In this document: piece by piece, positions 35,361 through 46,009 of the stretch
Position numbering within the stretch: position 1 is the first letter of the stretch
Layout of the letters: every line of letters begins with the position of its first letter
Assembly (NCBI GenBank): GCA_030704615.1
Contig: CM060732.1
Location: 54,851,053 to 54,915,052, forward strand
DNA length: 64,000 nucleotides
Direction: 5' to 3'
From: Takakia lepidozioides
Lineage: Eukaryota; Streptophyta; Takakiopsida; Takakiales; Takakiaceae
Position numbers and translations under genes: made by a program
Notes under the pieces: model-generated
What the model was told of the DNA's origin: nothing
What the model saw: only the letters and a program-made list of their open reading frames with translations
Databases searched by the model: none

Positions 35361-36088
35361 TGTATCGCGGCCCTTTGCCTTGAGGGCAGGGGGGGTCGAG
35401 ACACAAGAGGGGCTGCCCCTGTGGTGGGGGCAGTGGCAACAAATAGGTACGGGGGCCGAAGCATCCTTGAGTGCCCAAGGCACTCAAGGAGGCGGAGGCG
35501 CTCACTCGGTAGAGCCCCGCACACCGGGTTGCGGTGGGGGTGGTTCCACGAGGGGTGGTGGTAGCTTAGTGGGTCTTAGTGGGGGGTGGCATAGGACTCA
35601 CCATGGGGCGGAAACCTTGTGGTGGAAGTCGTGGGGAGTCTTCGGACTCACCACGGCCCAATGGGGCTGTATGGGTGGGCCAAGACTCACCGCGACTCAT
35701 CACCGGGAGTCGAGGGTTTTCGTGGTGGTTCGCCATAAAATGACTGGGTTGTTTGTGAAACCCCCGCGGACAGTCACAGAAGTATATATAGAGAGCAGTA
35801 ACCCCGAGAACGGTGCAAGCCCGTTGGTGACCAAAAACTAGTGAGTAAGCGTGCGAGCCGGAAAGCGACCAAGGTGTGGGGAGCTGTTCCGGACTGCCAT
35901 CGACCAAAGGGAATTTCCACTTGCCCAAATTGGGAGAGGGTCTTGTGGAGGAATAAAGGGGGACCGTTATGTCTCGGTGAGCAACTGTAGCTCTGAGTTG
36001 GCCCGGCGGCCAGTTTGGGAGTTAGAGCGCGCATCAAAGCAAGTAACTATGACTTGAAGGGGAGCTTACCGAAGTGAGGTGCACGACA
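35361..36088 (+). repeat. 3' LTR of the chromovirus
   Basis: Starts TGTATCGCGG, ends GACA. Compared with the 5' LTR it has a short extra G/T-rich stretch near 35530 and scattered substitutions; TATA-like AGTATATATAG recurs near 35782. Confidence 0.88.
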
Positions 36089-36099
36089 GCCGTGCAAAC

Positions 36100-39000
36100 A
36101 CAAACTTTGTTCTCGTATTTTTTTCTACTCGTATTAATGAGGCTGCTTCCCGTATAACTTTTTCTTTCAAGGCCTCTTCAAATGACACCCGCATTTCATG
36201 ATCCTCCTGCTACACCATCATGAGGCACTCACACTCCAGCTCCAACAACGCAGCTTCCACAACATCTGTGCGTGTGAGCAACGGCCTCCATGTTGCCTCT
36301 ACTTCTTGTTGAGCTCTTGAATTACACTTTACCGGGGGTGTGATCGGTTCCTTATACAAATCACCACCATTGCAGGTTGTATAAAGCACAACCTTTTCTT
36401 CCTCCTCCTCACTATCTTCGTCTGAACTAGTACTAATGCTCACATTCTGATGGTCGCATTTTTTCTGCCAAAATTTGCTGTGCCTGATAATTCCCGGCAT
36501 GATATCACGTTAGCACTCAAGGGAAGAGGCCGATCGCCCCATGTCACAAGCACCGAGTAGCGTGCATCAATCTCCCCCAGTTCCCTTTGCAGATGTTCGA
36601 GGGTCCAGTCTAGGCCGGGATCTAACACTGAAGCTGGGGACACTGAGGGCTATTGGGACAAAATAGAACAACGCGGGATGAAAGGTGCTACAAGATTTCG
36701 AGCAGTCTTGGGGCAAAGGCGGAACGAGTCTTCCCAACAACCTGCACTTTTGTTGGCCAGACACCATCCCCCCTCAATGGGAGGAGGCAGACTTGAATTG
36801 GCGTCACAAGAGAACTAGGGATCCAAGGCTGATCGCCCCATGTCACAAGCACCAAGTAGCGGGCATCAATCTCCCCCAGCTCCCTTTGCAGATCTTCGAG
36901 GGTCCAGTCCGGGCTGGGATCTAGTACCAAAGTTAGGGACACGGAGGGCTGTTGGGACAAAGTAGAACAATGCGGGCGGAAGATCCTCTAAGATTTTGAG
37001 CAATCTTGGGGCAAAGGCGGCACCAGTCTTCTCAACAATCTACACTTCGCTGGTTAGACAACATGCATTTTCGCTGGCCAAACACCATTCCCCCTCAATG
37101 TGAAGTCCCTTGGTGAGGGGGAGGAGGCAGACTTGAATTGATATCACAAGAGAGCTAGAGATCCAAAATTTAGAGTTCGGTTGAAATTGTGATACCTCAA
37201 GCCTCTCTGCTCTGCCTCACCTCTGTCCTCGATTCCTTTTCAGTTCCCTTGCAGCTACGACTTCCCACGGATCTCTTCCTACCTCTCATTCGCTGTCTTC
37301 TATTGGCTACCAGACGAACTGAATCTGGACGAACTAAATTTGGAACACTTCTGAATAAGAAAAAGAAATAAGAAAAAAAATGATGAAAATATTAAACGAT
37401 CTTTATTTACTCTTACGTTTATTTTTATCCATAAGGTAGGTAATAACTAATAACTTAGGAACAAAGTTCTTTAGGAATGAGCCATAAATCGTGATGAGGG
37501 AATAATGATGGACGAACTAAATCTGGAACCTTCCTGAAAAAAAAAATGATGAAAATATTAAACGATCTTTATTTACTCTTACATTTATTTTTATCCACAA
37601 AGTAGGTAAAACTTGGGGGACAAAGTTCTTTAGGAAGCAGCCACGAGTTGTGAGGAGGGAACGGAGATGGACGAACTAAATCTGGACAAATTGACGGATG
37701 AGGATAGAAAACCCTAAAACTATTGCAAGATTGCTACTATGACTTCTTCTTTCAAGGCCTCTTCAAATGACACCTGCCTTTCATGATCCTCGTCCTGCAC
37801 CCTCATGAGAGTCCGCTCACGCTCCAGCTCCAACAACGCAACTTCCACAACATCTGTGCGTGTGAGCAACGGCCTCCATGTTGTCTTTGTTTCTTGTTGA
37901 GGTCTTGAATTATATTTTTCCGGGGGTGTGATAGGTTTCTTATTCAAATCACCACCACTGCACAAGTTGTATAAAGCACAACATTTTCTTCTTCCTTGTC
38001 ACTATCTTCGTCTGAATCAGTATCAAATGCATTCTGAAGGTCGCATTTTTTCTGCCAGAATTTGCTGCGGCTGATACTTCCGGGCATGAATTACACTTTT
38101 CCGGGGGTGTGATAGGTTTCTTATTCAAATCACCACCACTGCAAGTTGTATAAAGCACAATTTTTTCTTCCTCCTCGTCACTATCTTCGTCTGAATCAGT
38201 ATCAAATGCATTCTGAAGGTCGCATTTTTTCTGCCAGAATTTGCTGCGGCTGATACTTCCGGGCATGAATTACACTTTTCCGGGGGTGTGATAGGTTTCT
38301 TATTCAAATCACCACCACTGCAAGTTGTATAAAGCACAATTTTTTCTTCCTCCTCGTCACTATCTTCGTCTGAATCAGTATCAAATGCATTTTGAAGGTC
38401 GCATTTTTTCTGCCAGAATTTGCTGCGGCTGATACTTCCGGGCATGAATTACACTTTTCCGGGGGTGTGATAGGTTTCTTATTCAAATCACCACCACTGC
38501 AAGTTGTATAAAGCACAATTTTTTCTTCCTCCTCGTCACTATCTTCGTCTGAATCAGTATCAAATGCATTTTGAAGGTCGCATTTTTTCTGCCAGAATTT
38601 GCTGCGGCTGATACTTCCGGGCATGAATTACACTTTTCCGGGGGTGTGATAGGTTTCTTATTCAAATCACCACCACTGCAAGTTGTATAAAGCACAATTT
38701 TTTCTTCCTCCTCGTCACTATCTTCGTCTATATCAGTATCAAATGTTCGCATTTTGAAGGTCGCACTTTTCCTACCAAAATTTGCTGGGGCTGATAATTC
38801 CCAGCATGATATCCCGTTAGCATTCAAGGGGGAGAGGCCAATCGCCCCATGTCACAACCTCCGAGTAGTGGGCATCACTCTCCCCTAGCTCTCTTTGCAC
38901 ATCTTCGAGGGTCCAGTCTGGGCTTGGATCTAGTACCGAAGCTAAAGACACGGAGGGTTGTTGGGACAGGGTAGAACAGATAGACTTGAATTGGCGTCAC

Positions 39001-40230
39001 AAGAGAGCTAGGGATCCAAAATTTAGAACTTGGTTGAAATTGTGATATTTCAAGCCTATCTGCTCTGCGTTACCTTTGTCCTCGATTCCTTTTCACTTCC
39101 CTCGCAACTGGGTTGGGGGGGGGGGGAGTGACTGAGCAGCAGCACGGATCTTCTCCTGCCTCTCACTCCTTCTCTTTCATATTGTCTACTAGACGAACTA
39201 AATCTGGATGAACCAAATCTGGAACCTTTCTGAAATATAAAAAGAAATAGAAAAAGAAGTGATAAAAATATTAAACGATCTTTATTTATTGTTACGCTTA
39301 CTTTTATCCACAATATAGATAATAACTAATAACTTGGGGATACAGTTCTTTAGGAAGTAGCCACAAGTCGTGAGAGGGAACAGAGATGGATGAACTAATC
39401 TGAACGAACTAAATCTGGACGAAGATAGACAAACTAAATCTGGAACTTTTCTGAAAAAAATAAATGATGAAAATATTAAACGATCTTTATTTATTCTTAC
39501 GTTTATTTTTATCCACAAGGTAGATAAAACTTGGGGGACAAAGTTCTTTAGGAAGCAGCCACGAGTCGTGAGGAGGGAACGGAGATGGACGAACTAAATC
39601 TGGACAGATTGATGGATGAGGATAGAAAACCCTAAAACTGTTGCAAGATTGTTGCTATGACTTCTTCCTTCAAGGCCTCTTTAGATGACACCTGCCTTTC
39701 ATGATCCTCGTCCTGCACCCTCATGAGAGTCTGCTCACGCTCCAGCTCCAACAACGCAGCTTCCACAACATCTGTGCGTGTGAGCACCAGCCTCCATGTT
39801 GCTTTTGTTTTTTGTTCAGGTTTTGAATTACACTTTTTTGGGGTGTGATAGGTTCCTTATTTAAATACCGCCATTGCACAAGTTGTATAAACCACAACCT
39901 TTTCTTCCTCCTCTTCACTATCTTCGTCTGAATCAGTATCAAATGCTCGCATTCTGAAGGTCGCACTTTTTCTGCTAGAATTTGCTGCGGCTGATAATTC
40001 TGGGCATGAATTACACTTTTCCGGGGGTGTGATAGGTTTCTTATTCAAATCACCACCACTGCAGGTCGTATAAAGCACAACCTTTTCTTCTTTCTCATCA
40101 TTATCTTCGTCTGAATCAGTATCAAATGCTCACATTTTGAATGTCGCACTTTTCCTACCAAAATTTGCTGGCGCTGATAATTCTCGGCATGATATCCCGT
40201 TAACATTCAAGGGGGGAGGCAGATCGCCCC
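36100..40230 (-). repeat. R-family tandem array, minus orientation
   Basis: Read on the minus strand, the array alternates coding-like modules (IDARY module; SDEDSDEEEEKIVLYTTC module; LLTRTDVVEVALLELERERT tail) with AT-rich modules (AAAGATCGTTTAATATTTTCATCA, GGTTCCAGATTTAGTTCGTCC, TCCTAAAGAACTTTGT). AT-rich subunits occur at about 37340-37690 and 39190-39610; coding-like modules at 36180-37130, 37730-38950 and 39660-40230. An AAACCCTAAAAC telo-box-like motif lies at the start of each coding tail (about 37709, 39630). At least two and a half copies are in tandem. Whether any copy is transcribed is not visible. Confidence 0.7.
37909..38806 (-). repeat. 179 bp tandem repeat, five units
   Basis: Units begin GAATTACACTTTTCCGGGGG (first unit GAATTATATTT) at 37909, 38088, 38267, 38446 and 38625: the spacing is exactly 179 each time. 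Middle units differ by only one or two bases. On the minus strand a unit encodes MPGSISRSKFWQKK and a DSDEDSDEEEE acidic run, but 179 is not a multiple of three, so the next unit is read in another frame and ends in a stop. Two diverged units with a 182 bp step lie at 39826 and 40008. Confidence 0.9.
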
Positions 40231-40422
40231 ATATCACAGCCAATATTGGCCGGGTCTCATGTTTTGGATTTTTTTCCGGGTCCGGGTATGACATTTTCAT
40301 CGAGGGTGGAGCATAGCCAGGTATGCATAATGCAAAGATTTGAGAATTCCCTTGGGTACAAGTTATCAAACAAGAGCCATTTCATGATTTGTGCCGGTTA
40401 TCAATATCCCGGTTAATTGAGC

Positions 40423-41117
40423 TGTCGTGCGCATACATATCGCTACACAACTACATCGCTGTCCAAAACCACACAACACATGTGCACACCACACACTAGT
40501 ATACCACTAGTCCACCACTAGTCCAACCACTAGGCTACACCTAGTCAGTCACTAGGCTGCCACTATGCTGCCCACTATGGCAGTCACTAGTCCACACAAT
40601 GATAAAGAAGAAGAATACAAGCACAAGCTCATGCGAGCTCACAAGGCTGAAGCATAAACTCATGCATATATAACCTCATCACTCAAATACAAGTCAAGCC
40701 AAGTGCACCCCACGCCATGGGGAATCCACACTACGGCGCCATAGCTAGGCGCGGTGAGGCTCAACTCGAGAAAGATGAGCCTTCCGCGCTTGCCGTGAAG
40801 ATAACCACTCCAGGGCCTAAATCTGCCTTGACCCCTGGATTGACACTTGGGCCAATCCCAAATGTCAATATGTAAAGCTAGCTATTTCCTAGCTAGTTTC
40901 ACACTAGTGGTAAAATAACTTGACAGCTGTCGTGCGCATACATATCGCTACACAACTATATCGCTGTCCAAAACCACACAACACATGTGCACACCACACA
41001 CTAGTATACCACTAGTCCACCACTAGTCCAACCACTAGTCCAACCACTAGGCTACAACTAGTCAGTCACTAGGCTGCCACTATGCTGCCCACTATGGCAG
41101 TCACTAGTCCATACAAT
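40423..41117 (-). repeat. 3' terminal region with A-B-A' arrangement
   Basis: Block A (40423-40600) and block A' (40928-41117) are near-identical; both start TGTCGTGCGCATACATATCG, carry CACTAGTCC/CCACTAGTCCAAC micro-repeats and end CACTAGTCCAYACAAT; A' has one extra micro-repeat. Block B (40601-40925) lies between and matches the right end of the element. Beyond A', the minus strand reads GCTAGGGGGGCGA (a polypurine tract candidate at 41118-41130), which would put the LTR start at TGTATGGACTAG. A is not found near the right end. Confidence 0.6.
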
Positions 41118-41375
41118 CGCCCCCCTAGCTGGTGCTTAGGTCCCTCTAAGTCCAGGTAGCCACAAGATGTGATAGTGACCATAGCCTCACTAAGTCCTCC
41201 ACCACTATCCCTACTACACTCAAACTCGATAGATCAAGAGGTCGGGTGCAAGAGTTGCCCCATCGTTAGTCACCGTCTTGCAACCTGTGAACTTGAGCTT
41301 GGGATCTCATGTATTGACTCCTATGAGCTTGGCCTCCCATGTCTTGTTAGCTGCCTCCAGTCATGTCCACTGTCA

Positions 41376-42518
41376 CTATCCCAAGCAGTGTGGGCACAAC
41401 CAATCTCCGTCAGGAACCTTCCCAAGAGGTGGTGTCAAGCATCCCATATGCCAACCCCTTGAGCATCGATCACACACCAGCATGGTGGCTGCCCCTTTGG
41501 CAGACCCACAGAGCATGCACCTCAAACCTGCAAGTACCACTGCCAAGTTTGGGTCAACTCTGACATCGACATTAGGAAGGTGACATGACGCACAATTATG
41601 CACATGGTCCTTCCAAGTCATGCCATCCCGACCCTCCAAGATCAGGACCCCTGAGGGCAACACCTCTCGAACCCTCAGAATAACACGCCCTGCAGTAACA
41701 TCCAGAGTCGTAGGAGCAGTCTGCTGCAAATAAACATAGTCACCAGGGCTAAACCTCCGAACCCCAGGACGATATCCTCCACCACGTATAGTGGCATACC
41801 TCAACGTATCACGGTGTTGTGCAATGGCAAGGTTCTCAAAAGCCATGGGCATGACTTTCTTGAACAACTCTGCACGCTGATCACATGCACGTACCCACAC
41901 GTCCGGATCGTCAAGGTTAAGGACTTGAGCAGTGTCCCTACGAATGGCTGCAGGCAAATCCGGCTCTCGGCCAAAGAGAAGGAAATATGGTGAGAAGGAG
42001 GCAAGTGATGCTTGTTTGCTGAACCTGTAGCCCATGGCTAACCAAGGAACCTGAAGATCCCTATCTCCTAGGTGTTTCTTCTGCAAGCCATACTTGCGCA
42101 AACCCCTCTTCACCGTCTGAACAACTCTCTCTGCTAAGCCATCGGCCTCAGGATGATCCCGAGAAGTGGTGCGGTGGTCTATCAAGGCTTTATCACACAA
42201 AGCCTGAAACTCCCCCAAGAACTCTCTTGGTCCGTGAGTACCTCAGCTAGAGCACCAAATCGGCTAAGCACACGATCCAAGAATGCATACGCAGCCCCCT
42301 CACTAGCCTTGTCAGGCAATGGAACCAACTCAATCCACTTGGAGAAGTGCTCCACCATCACCAACACATATCTGTGGTGGCGCATAGTCAGTGGCAACGG
42401 TCCTGCGAAGTCAAGACTCCACCTGTAGCCCAATCCCATGATTGGTAAAGGATGCAACTGTGGTGTAGGGGCGTTGAATGAAGCACGCACCCTGTCACAC
42501 ACCATGCACCTAGCCACG
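41376..42518 (-). pseudogene. Integrase with C-terminal PHD finger
   Basis: Begins after the RNase H stop (42521). The zinc-binding HHCC domain straddles this stop (HEELGHFGVRRTH in the RT ORF, CMVC here). The catalytic core has YRWSLDFAGPLP (first Asp), LTDQ (second Asp, just before a single-base frame shift near 42215) and HPEADGLAERVVQTVK (Glu). The C-terminal SH3-like part (GDYVYLQQTAPT; RVREVLPSGVLILEGRDGMT) is followed at 41525-41379 by a C4HC3 PHD finger: CMLC, then CDRC, GWHMGC and WLCPHC. PHD fingers bind histone H3 tails; here it takes the place of a chromodomain. A tail after the finger is absent. The frame shift makes this copy inactive as read. Confidence 0.85.
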
Positions 42519-42520
42519 AA

Positions 42521-44506
42521 CTATTGCACCTCTGTATGCATACCACGCCACCAATACTGCCCCTGCAGTAAACTGTGAGTGCGTCGCACTCCAAAATGCC
42601 CCAACTCCTCATGGGCATGCCGCACTAACCGTGCACGCTGTGTGGGGTGAGGCACAATCCTCACCCGACCATCCTCCCACACTCGAAGTAGGTGTATCCC
42701 CTCCCACTTGAACCTCTTGGCTCGTTGCAGGATCCGATCCCTCTCCCTGGCAGTCACAATGGCTGCCGTGTCTCCCGTGCGGAGGTAGTCCAACACAGCC
42801 GAATCCTCATGTATATCTCTGGCACCACCTAGCTCATCACTAGCCTCAGGGTCCTCAGACACTCCATCTACAGTCATCCCTGTTGTAGGTCCAATCTGAC
42901 CTCCTAATGCCAAGATACACAAAAATGCAGATGCGTGCCATCCCGGCACCATCTCCTCGTCCGTCTCACCATGCCACCGAGCTCCAGTGTCATCCTGCTG
43001 GCTCATGCATGGATTGCGACTCAATCCATCCGCATCCCGATTGACCAAACCCGGTCGATGCACAACCTGAAAGTCATACTCCTGGAGTATAAGTGCCCAC
43101 CGTGCAAGCTTCCCCGTAAGCTTGTCTGACTCCATCAACCACTTGAGTGGCTGGTGATCCGTGACAAGGGTGAAAAGATTGCCGTATAGATAGCACCTGA
43201 AGTGTGCCACGGCCCACACTGCAGCTAAGCACTCTCCCTCATATGAGCTGTACTTAGCCTCTGCAGCGTTGTTCGAGCGGCTAGCGTAAGCCACTACGAA
43301 CTCTCTTCCCTCATCATCCACCTGTGTGAGCACCGCTCCAAGCCCCAGCATGCTCCAATCCGTATGCAGCTGAAAGGGACGCCCCCTGATAGGTCGTCTC
43401 AAGATAGGCGCCGAGGTCAACCTCGCCTTGAGCTCTTGAAAAGCTCGTTCCTGCTCATCTTCCCACTGCCACTCCTGGTCCACCTTGGTCAGCTTGGTTA
43501 GAGCCTTTGCAATGGTACTAAATCCCTTGACAAACCGTCTATAATAGTTTGCCAACCCCATGAAAGCTCGAACTCGGCTCACATCCGTGGGGCGTGGAAT
43601 TTGTGCAATGGCCTCTACCTTAGTCTGCTGTACCCCCAATCCTCCAGGATATATCATGTGACCCAGATACTCAATCTGGTTGTGGAAAAACTTGCACTTC
43701 CCCGGATGCAACTTCAATCCGTGCGCTCTCAAGCGCTCCAATACCACCTGAAGGTGTCTCTCATGCTCCTCCATCGTAACACTAAAGATGATGATGTCAT
43801 CTATGTAGCACCGAGCAAAGTCCACCCCTGCTAGAATCCTATCCATGACTCTCTGAAACTCTGCAGGAGCATTCTTAAGCCCAAATGGTAAGAACCGCCA
43901 CTGATATAGGCAATCCTTGCCGTGCTCATTGATCCCCCAGAATGTCGTCTTCTGCTTGTCCGCCTCCTTGATTGGCAACTGGTGATATCCGGATCGTAAA
44001 TCCAAAGTGCTAAAGGCCTTAGCATGCCCGATGGCATCAAAGATCTCCTCTGGTGTTGGCATGGCATACTTATCGGACTTGGTCTGACGATTTACAGGCC
44101 GGTAATCACCGCACATACGTCTCTCCGTCCAATTGCCATAGACATCCTTCTTGGCTGGCATCACTGTGGCTGAAGCATACTCTCCACCAGAGAGCTCCAC
44201 CAAACCTGCCTCCCAGAGATCTTGAGTCCTCATCTGAATCAAAGACCTCTCCATGTCACTGTATCTATAGGGTCTCCGAAAGATTGGCGTGTCAGTGGCC
44301 AACTCAATACGGATCTCTTGACCCTTCAGTGCTCCCAAGTCCTTCAAACTGAAGGCAAAGCAATTCCTGTAAGCCCTCAGGAACCGCCGTATACGTTGTC
44401 TCTCTCCTCCGGTGACAATGGGTCCAATGTCAGGCTCCCAATTGTCCTCCGTAACTGCAACCTTAAGTCCAGTGGGCTTAGAGGTAGAGGACGCGTCCAG
44501 TGGTTG
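42521..44506 (-). CDS. Reverse transcriptase-RNase H
   Basis: A single open frame of about 660 codons, from after a TAG at 44507-44509 to the stop at 42521; internal ATG at 44347. RT: PIFRRPYRYSDMERSLIQ, MCGDYRPVNRQT, FSTLDLRSGYHQLPI, FLPFGLKNAPAEF, and the active-site CYIDDIIIF (43807). The thumb and connection contain GHMIYPGG and RAFMGLANYYRRFVKGF. RNase H: FQLHTDWSMLGLGAVLTQ, YSSYEGECLAAVWAVAHFR, VTDHQPLKWLM and HRPGLVNRDADGLSR. The integrase zinc domain begins at the C-terminus. Metal-binding Asp residues of RT are intact. This is the only full-length ORF of the element. Confidence 0.93.
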   Translation of the reverse strand, partial: QPLDASSTSKPTGLKVAVTEDNWEPDIGPIVTGGERQRIRRFLRAYRNCFAFSLKDLGALKGQEIRIELATDTPIFRRPYRYSDMERSLIQMRTQDLWEAGLVELSGGEYASATVMPAKKDVYGNWTERRMCGDYRPVNRQTKSDKYAMPTPEEIFDAIGHAKAFSTLDLRSGYHQLPIKEADKQKTTFWGINEHGKDCLYQWRFLPFGLKNAPAEFQRVMDRILAGVDFARCYIDDIIIFSVTMEEHERHLQVVLERLRAHGLKLHPGKCKFFHNQIEYLGHMIYPGGLGVQQTKVEAIAQIPRPTDVSRVRAFMGLANYYRRFVKGFSTIAKALTKLTKVDQEWQWEDEQERAFQELKARLTSAPILRRPIRGRPFQLHTDWSMLGLGAVLTQVDDEGREFVVAYASRSNNAAEAKYSSYEGECLAAVWAVAHFRCYLYGNLFTLVTDHQPLKWLMESDKLTGKLARWALILQEYDFQVVHRPGLVNRDADGLSRNPCMSQQDDTGARWHGETDEEMVPGWHASAFLCILALGGQIGPTTGMTVDGVSEDPEASDELGGARDIHEDSAVLDYLRTGDTAAIVTARERDRILQRAKRFKWEGIHLLRVWEDGRVRIVPHPTQRARLVRHAHEELGHFGVRRTHSLLQGQYWWRGMHTEVQ

Positions 44507-44509
44507 CTA

Positions 44510-44709
44510 TGTTGCAACCTCTTGAGCAGTACTCCCTCCCTGCTCAGTCAATGACAAGGCCTCATCCTGCCCCATCATCTCATCCTTGAGGACCTCCTCA
44601 ACCCGAGAAGAATCCCCAACCTCATCCATCACAGCCGCCTTGGCTGCCAACTCCCTCTGAACCTCGAGCACCTCCCACGTGTGCCATGGATGCATGCACC
44701 CCGTGGTCC
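44510..44709 (-). other. Linker between methyltransferase and RT
   Basis: An acidic open stretch (ELAAKAAVMDEVGDSSRVEE; DEMMGQDEALSLTEQ) in the RT frame, ended by TAG at 44507-44509. It links the two enzymes in the polyprotein and may hold a protease site; none can be pointed to. Confidence 0.4.
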
Positions 44710-45809
44710 TCACATGCTCGCCCCACTCACTGCCTGTACCGTCTCGGTAGGCAGAGAGACCATCGAGGGAAGTGTACTCCGCACTCTGCGTTGCTCAGCC
44801 AGAGCCAAGCTGATAATCCAGGTCAAGCAATTGAGATCCATTGCTTGCCCCAACACTTGACGACGTGATGCCTCAGAAAGAGACGACACCGCCGTGGTAC
44901 CAGTGGTAAAACCCATTGCCCGCTCACGCTCGTCAGCATTAGGCTCCACTAACTGCTGCAACTGAGCATCCCACAGGAGGCCAGGTCCACTATCCCGGAA
45001 AGCATGCGATCCTGGGAAGCTGAGCAGTGTAGGTAATGCTGCTCGTGGTTGACCCACCTTGTTGACCACTGCCAAAGGCGAACGGTCATCGTGTCTCACA
45101 CGCTGAGACTGCCTCCCTGTGTCCAGAATGTTATCCACTGTGAGATGTGCTGGCCGCTGCACCCCATCAAATGCACGCTTGAGCAGTGCGGGTGGCATCA
45201 AGTTAGTCCACCATAGCCGTGGACGATGAGCCCGTGACCCCACTGTAGCTGCATCTAGCAACACTGCTGACCCAAGCCACGACCGGACTTGATGCACACT
45301 GGCCATCACCCTGGCCCGAGAATCGCCCATCAGTGGCACATTCTCCAAGATGTATGCTGGAGATACAGCTTGATGAAGCTGCAAGTGGCGCAAAACCCGC
45401 ACCATCTCCCAAAACAGACCCGACCTCGAGTCTCGCAATCCATTGCCATGCCCGGCTGATGAATGCCCTTGGCAGGGCCAACCTGCCACTACCAGATCAA
45501 TGGAGCCAACCCGCTCCAAATCCTGCGCCCCCAGCAACGAAATGTCTGCTGGCAAGGCCTGCTGATATCCACGAATTGAGACATTGCTGACCAACTGACA
45601 ACATGGCGAAGTGAAACGCGTCGTGCAGTCTCATCCCTCTCCACATACAGGTAACGCCGAACTCGTACACCTGCCTGTAACACAGCAGCCAATCCGGTGC
45701 TGATCCCGCCAAACAAGTCCAGAAGACAAATGCCTTCATCCGGATACTGCCACACAATAGGTGTGGTGTCCAATGGAGACAATTGAGGTGGTCCTGGTGC
45801 AATCCCCAC
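44710..45809 (-). pseudogene. Cytosine-C5 DNA methyltransferase domain inside the retrotransposon
   Basis: C5-methyltransferase motifs occur in order. Motif I: LLDLFGGISTGLAAVLQAG (Asp at about 45719), the AdoMet-binding loop. Motif II: YLYVERDETARRV. Motif IV: LVVAGWPCQGHSS with the catalytic Cys at 45474-45472. Motif VI: AYILENVPLMGDSR (Glu at 45345). Motif VIII: VGSRAHRPRLWWTN. Motifs IX-X: RERAMGF, then SRRQVLGQAMDLNCLTWI. The unpermuted order, the short length (about 360 residues), a target domain of modest size, and the closing GQAMDLNCLTWI look more like DNMT3 or related short enzymes than like MET1 or CMT; this subgrouping is tentative. A frame shift near 45605, between motifs II and IV, splits it into two ORFs. 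It lies after the protease and before RT, so it would be made as part of pol. Substrate and activity are not visible. Confidence 0.88.
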
Positions 45810-46009
45810 ACTCTCCTCCTCTCCTGACGGTACAAAAGCCTCCCCCAGGCTTGTTGCACCCGTCGATCAGCATCCCGCTGCAAATCCTTGCTCGTGCCCC
45901 ACAATGGAGTCTGAGCAACCATGGTAGGCAACTCCGCCATACCATACATGTCATCTGCTCTCCCGGAGGTGGTACATCCTCTGAATGAGCATTGCCCTCA
46001 AGCAACTCT

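Larger units (their letters stand above)
29704..36088 (+). mobile_element. Ty3/gypsy chromovirus with both LTRs, decayed
   Basis: LTRs at 29704-30414 and 35361-36088, initiator-Met primer site after the 5' LTR, gag, protease, RT, RNase H, integrase and a C-terminal chromodomain in the usual chromovirus order. By eye the LTRs differ at several percent of positions. Frame breaks and stops occur in gag, RT, RNase H, integrase and chromodomain, so the copy cannot be autonomous. Flanks give no convincing target duplication: TTCGT precedes the 5' LTR and GCCGT follows the 3' LTR. The element sits inside R-family DNA. Confidence 0.88.

Noticed and set aside
36685-36924. Plus-strand ORF in the R array
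   Set aside because: Antisense to the repeated IDARY module; no independent support.
41169-41583. Plus-strand ORFs opposite the integrase-PHD region
   Set aside because: They are antisense shadows of a region with clear integrase and zinc-finger motifs on the minus strand.
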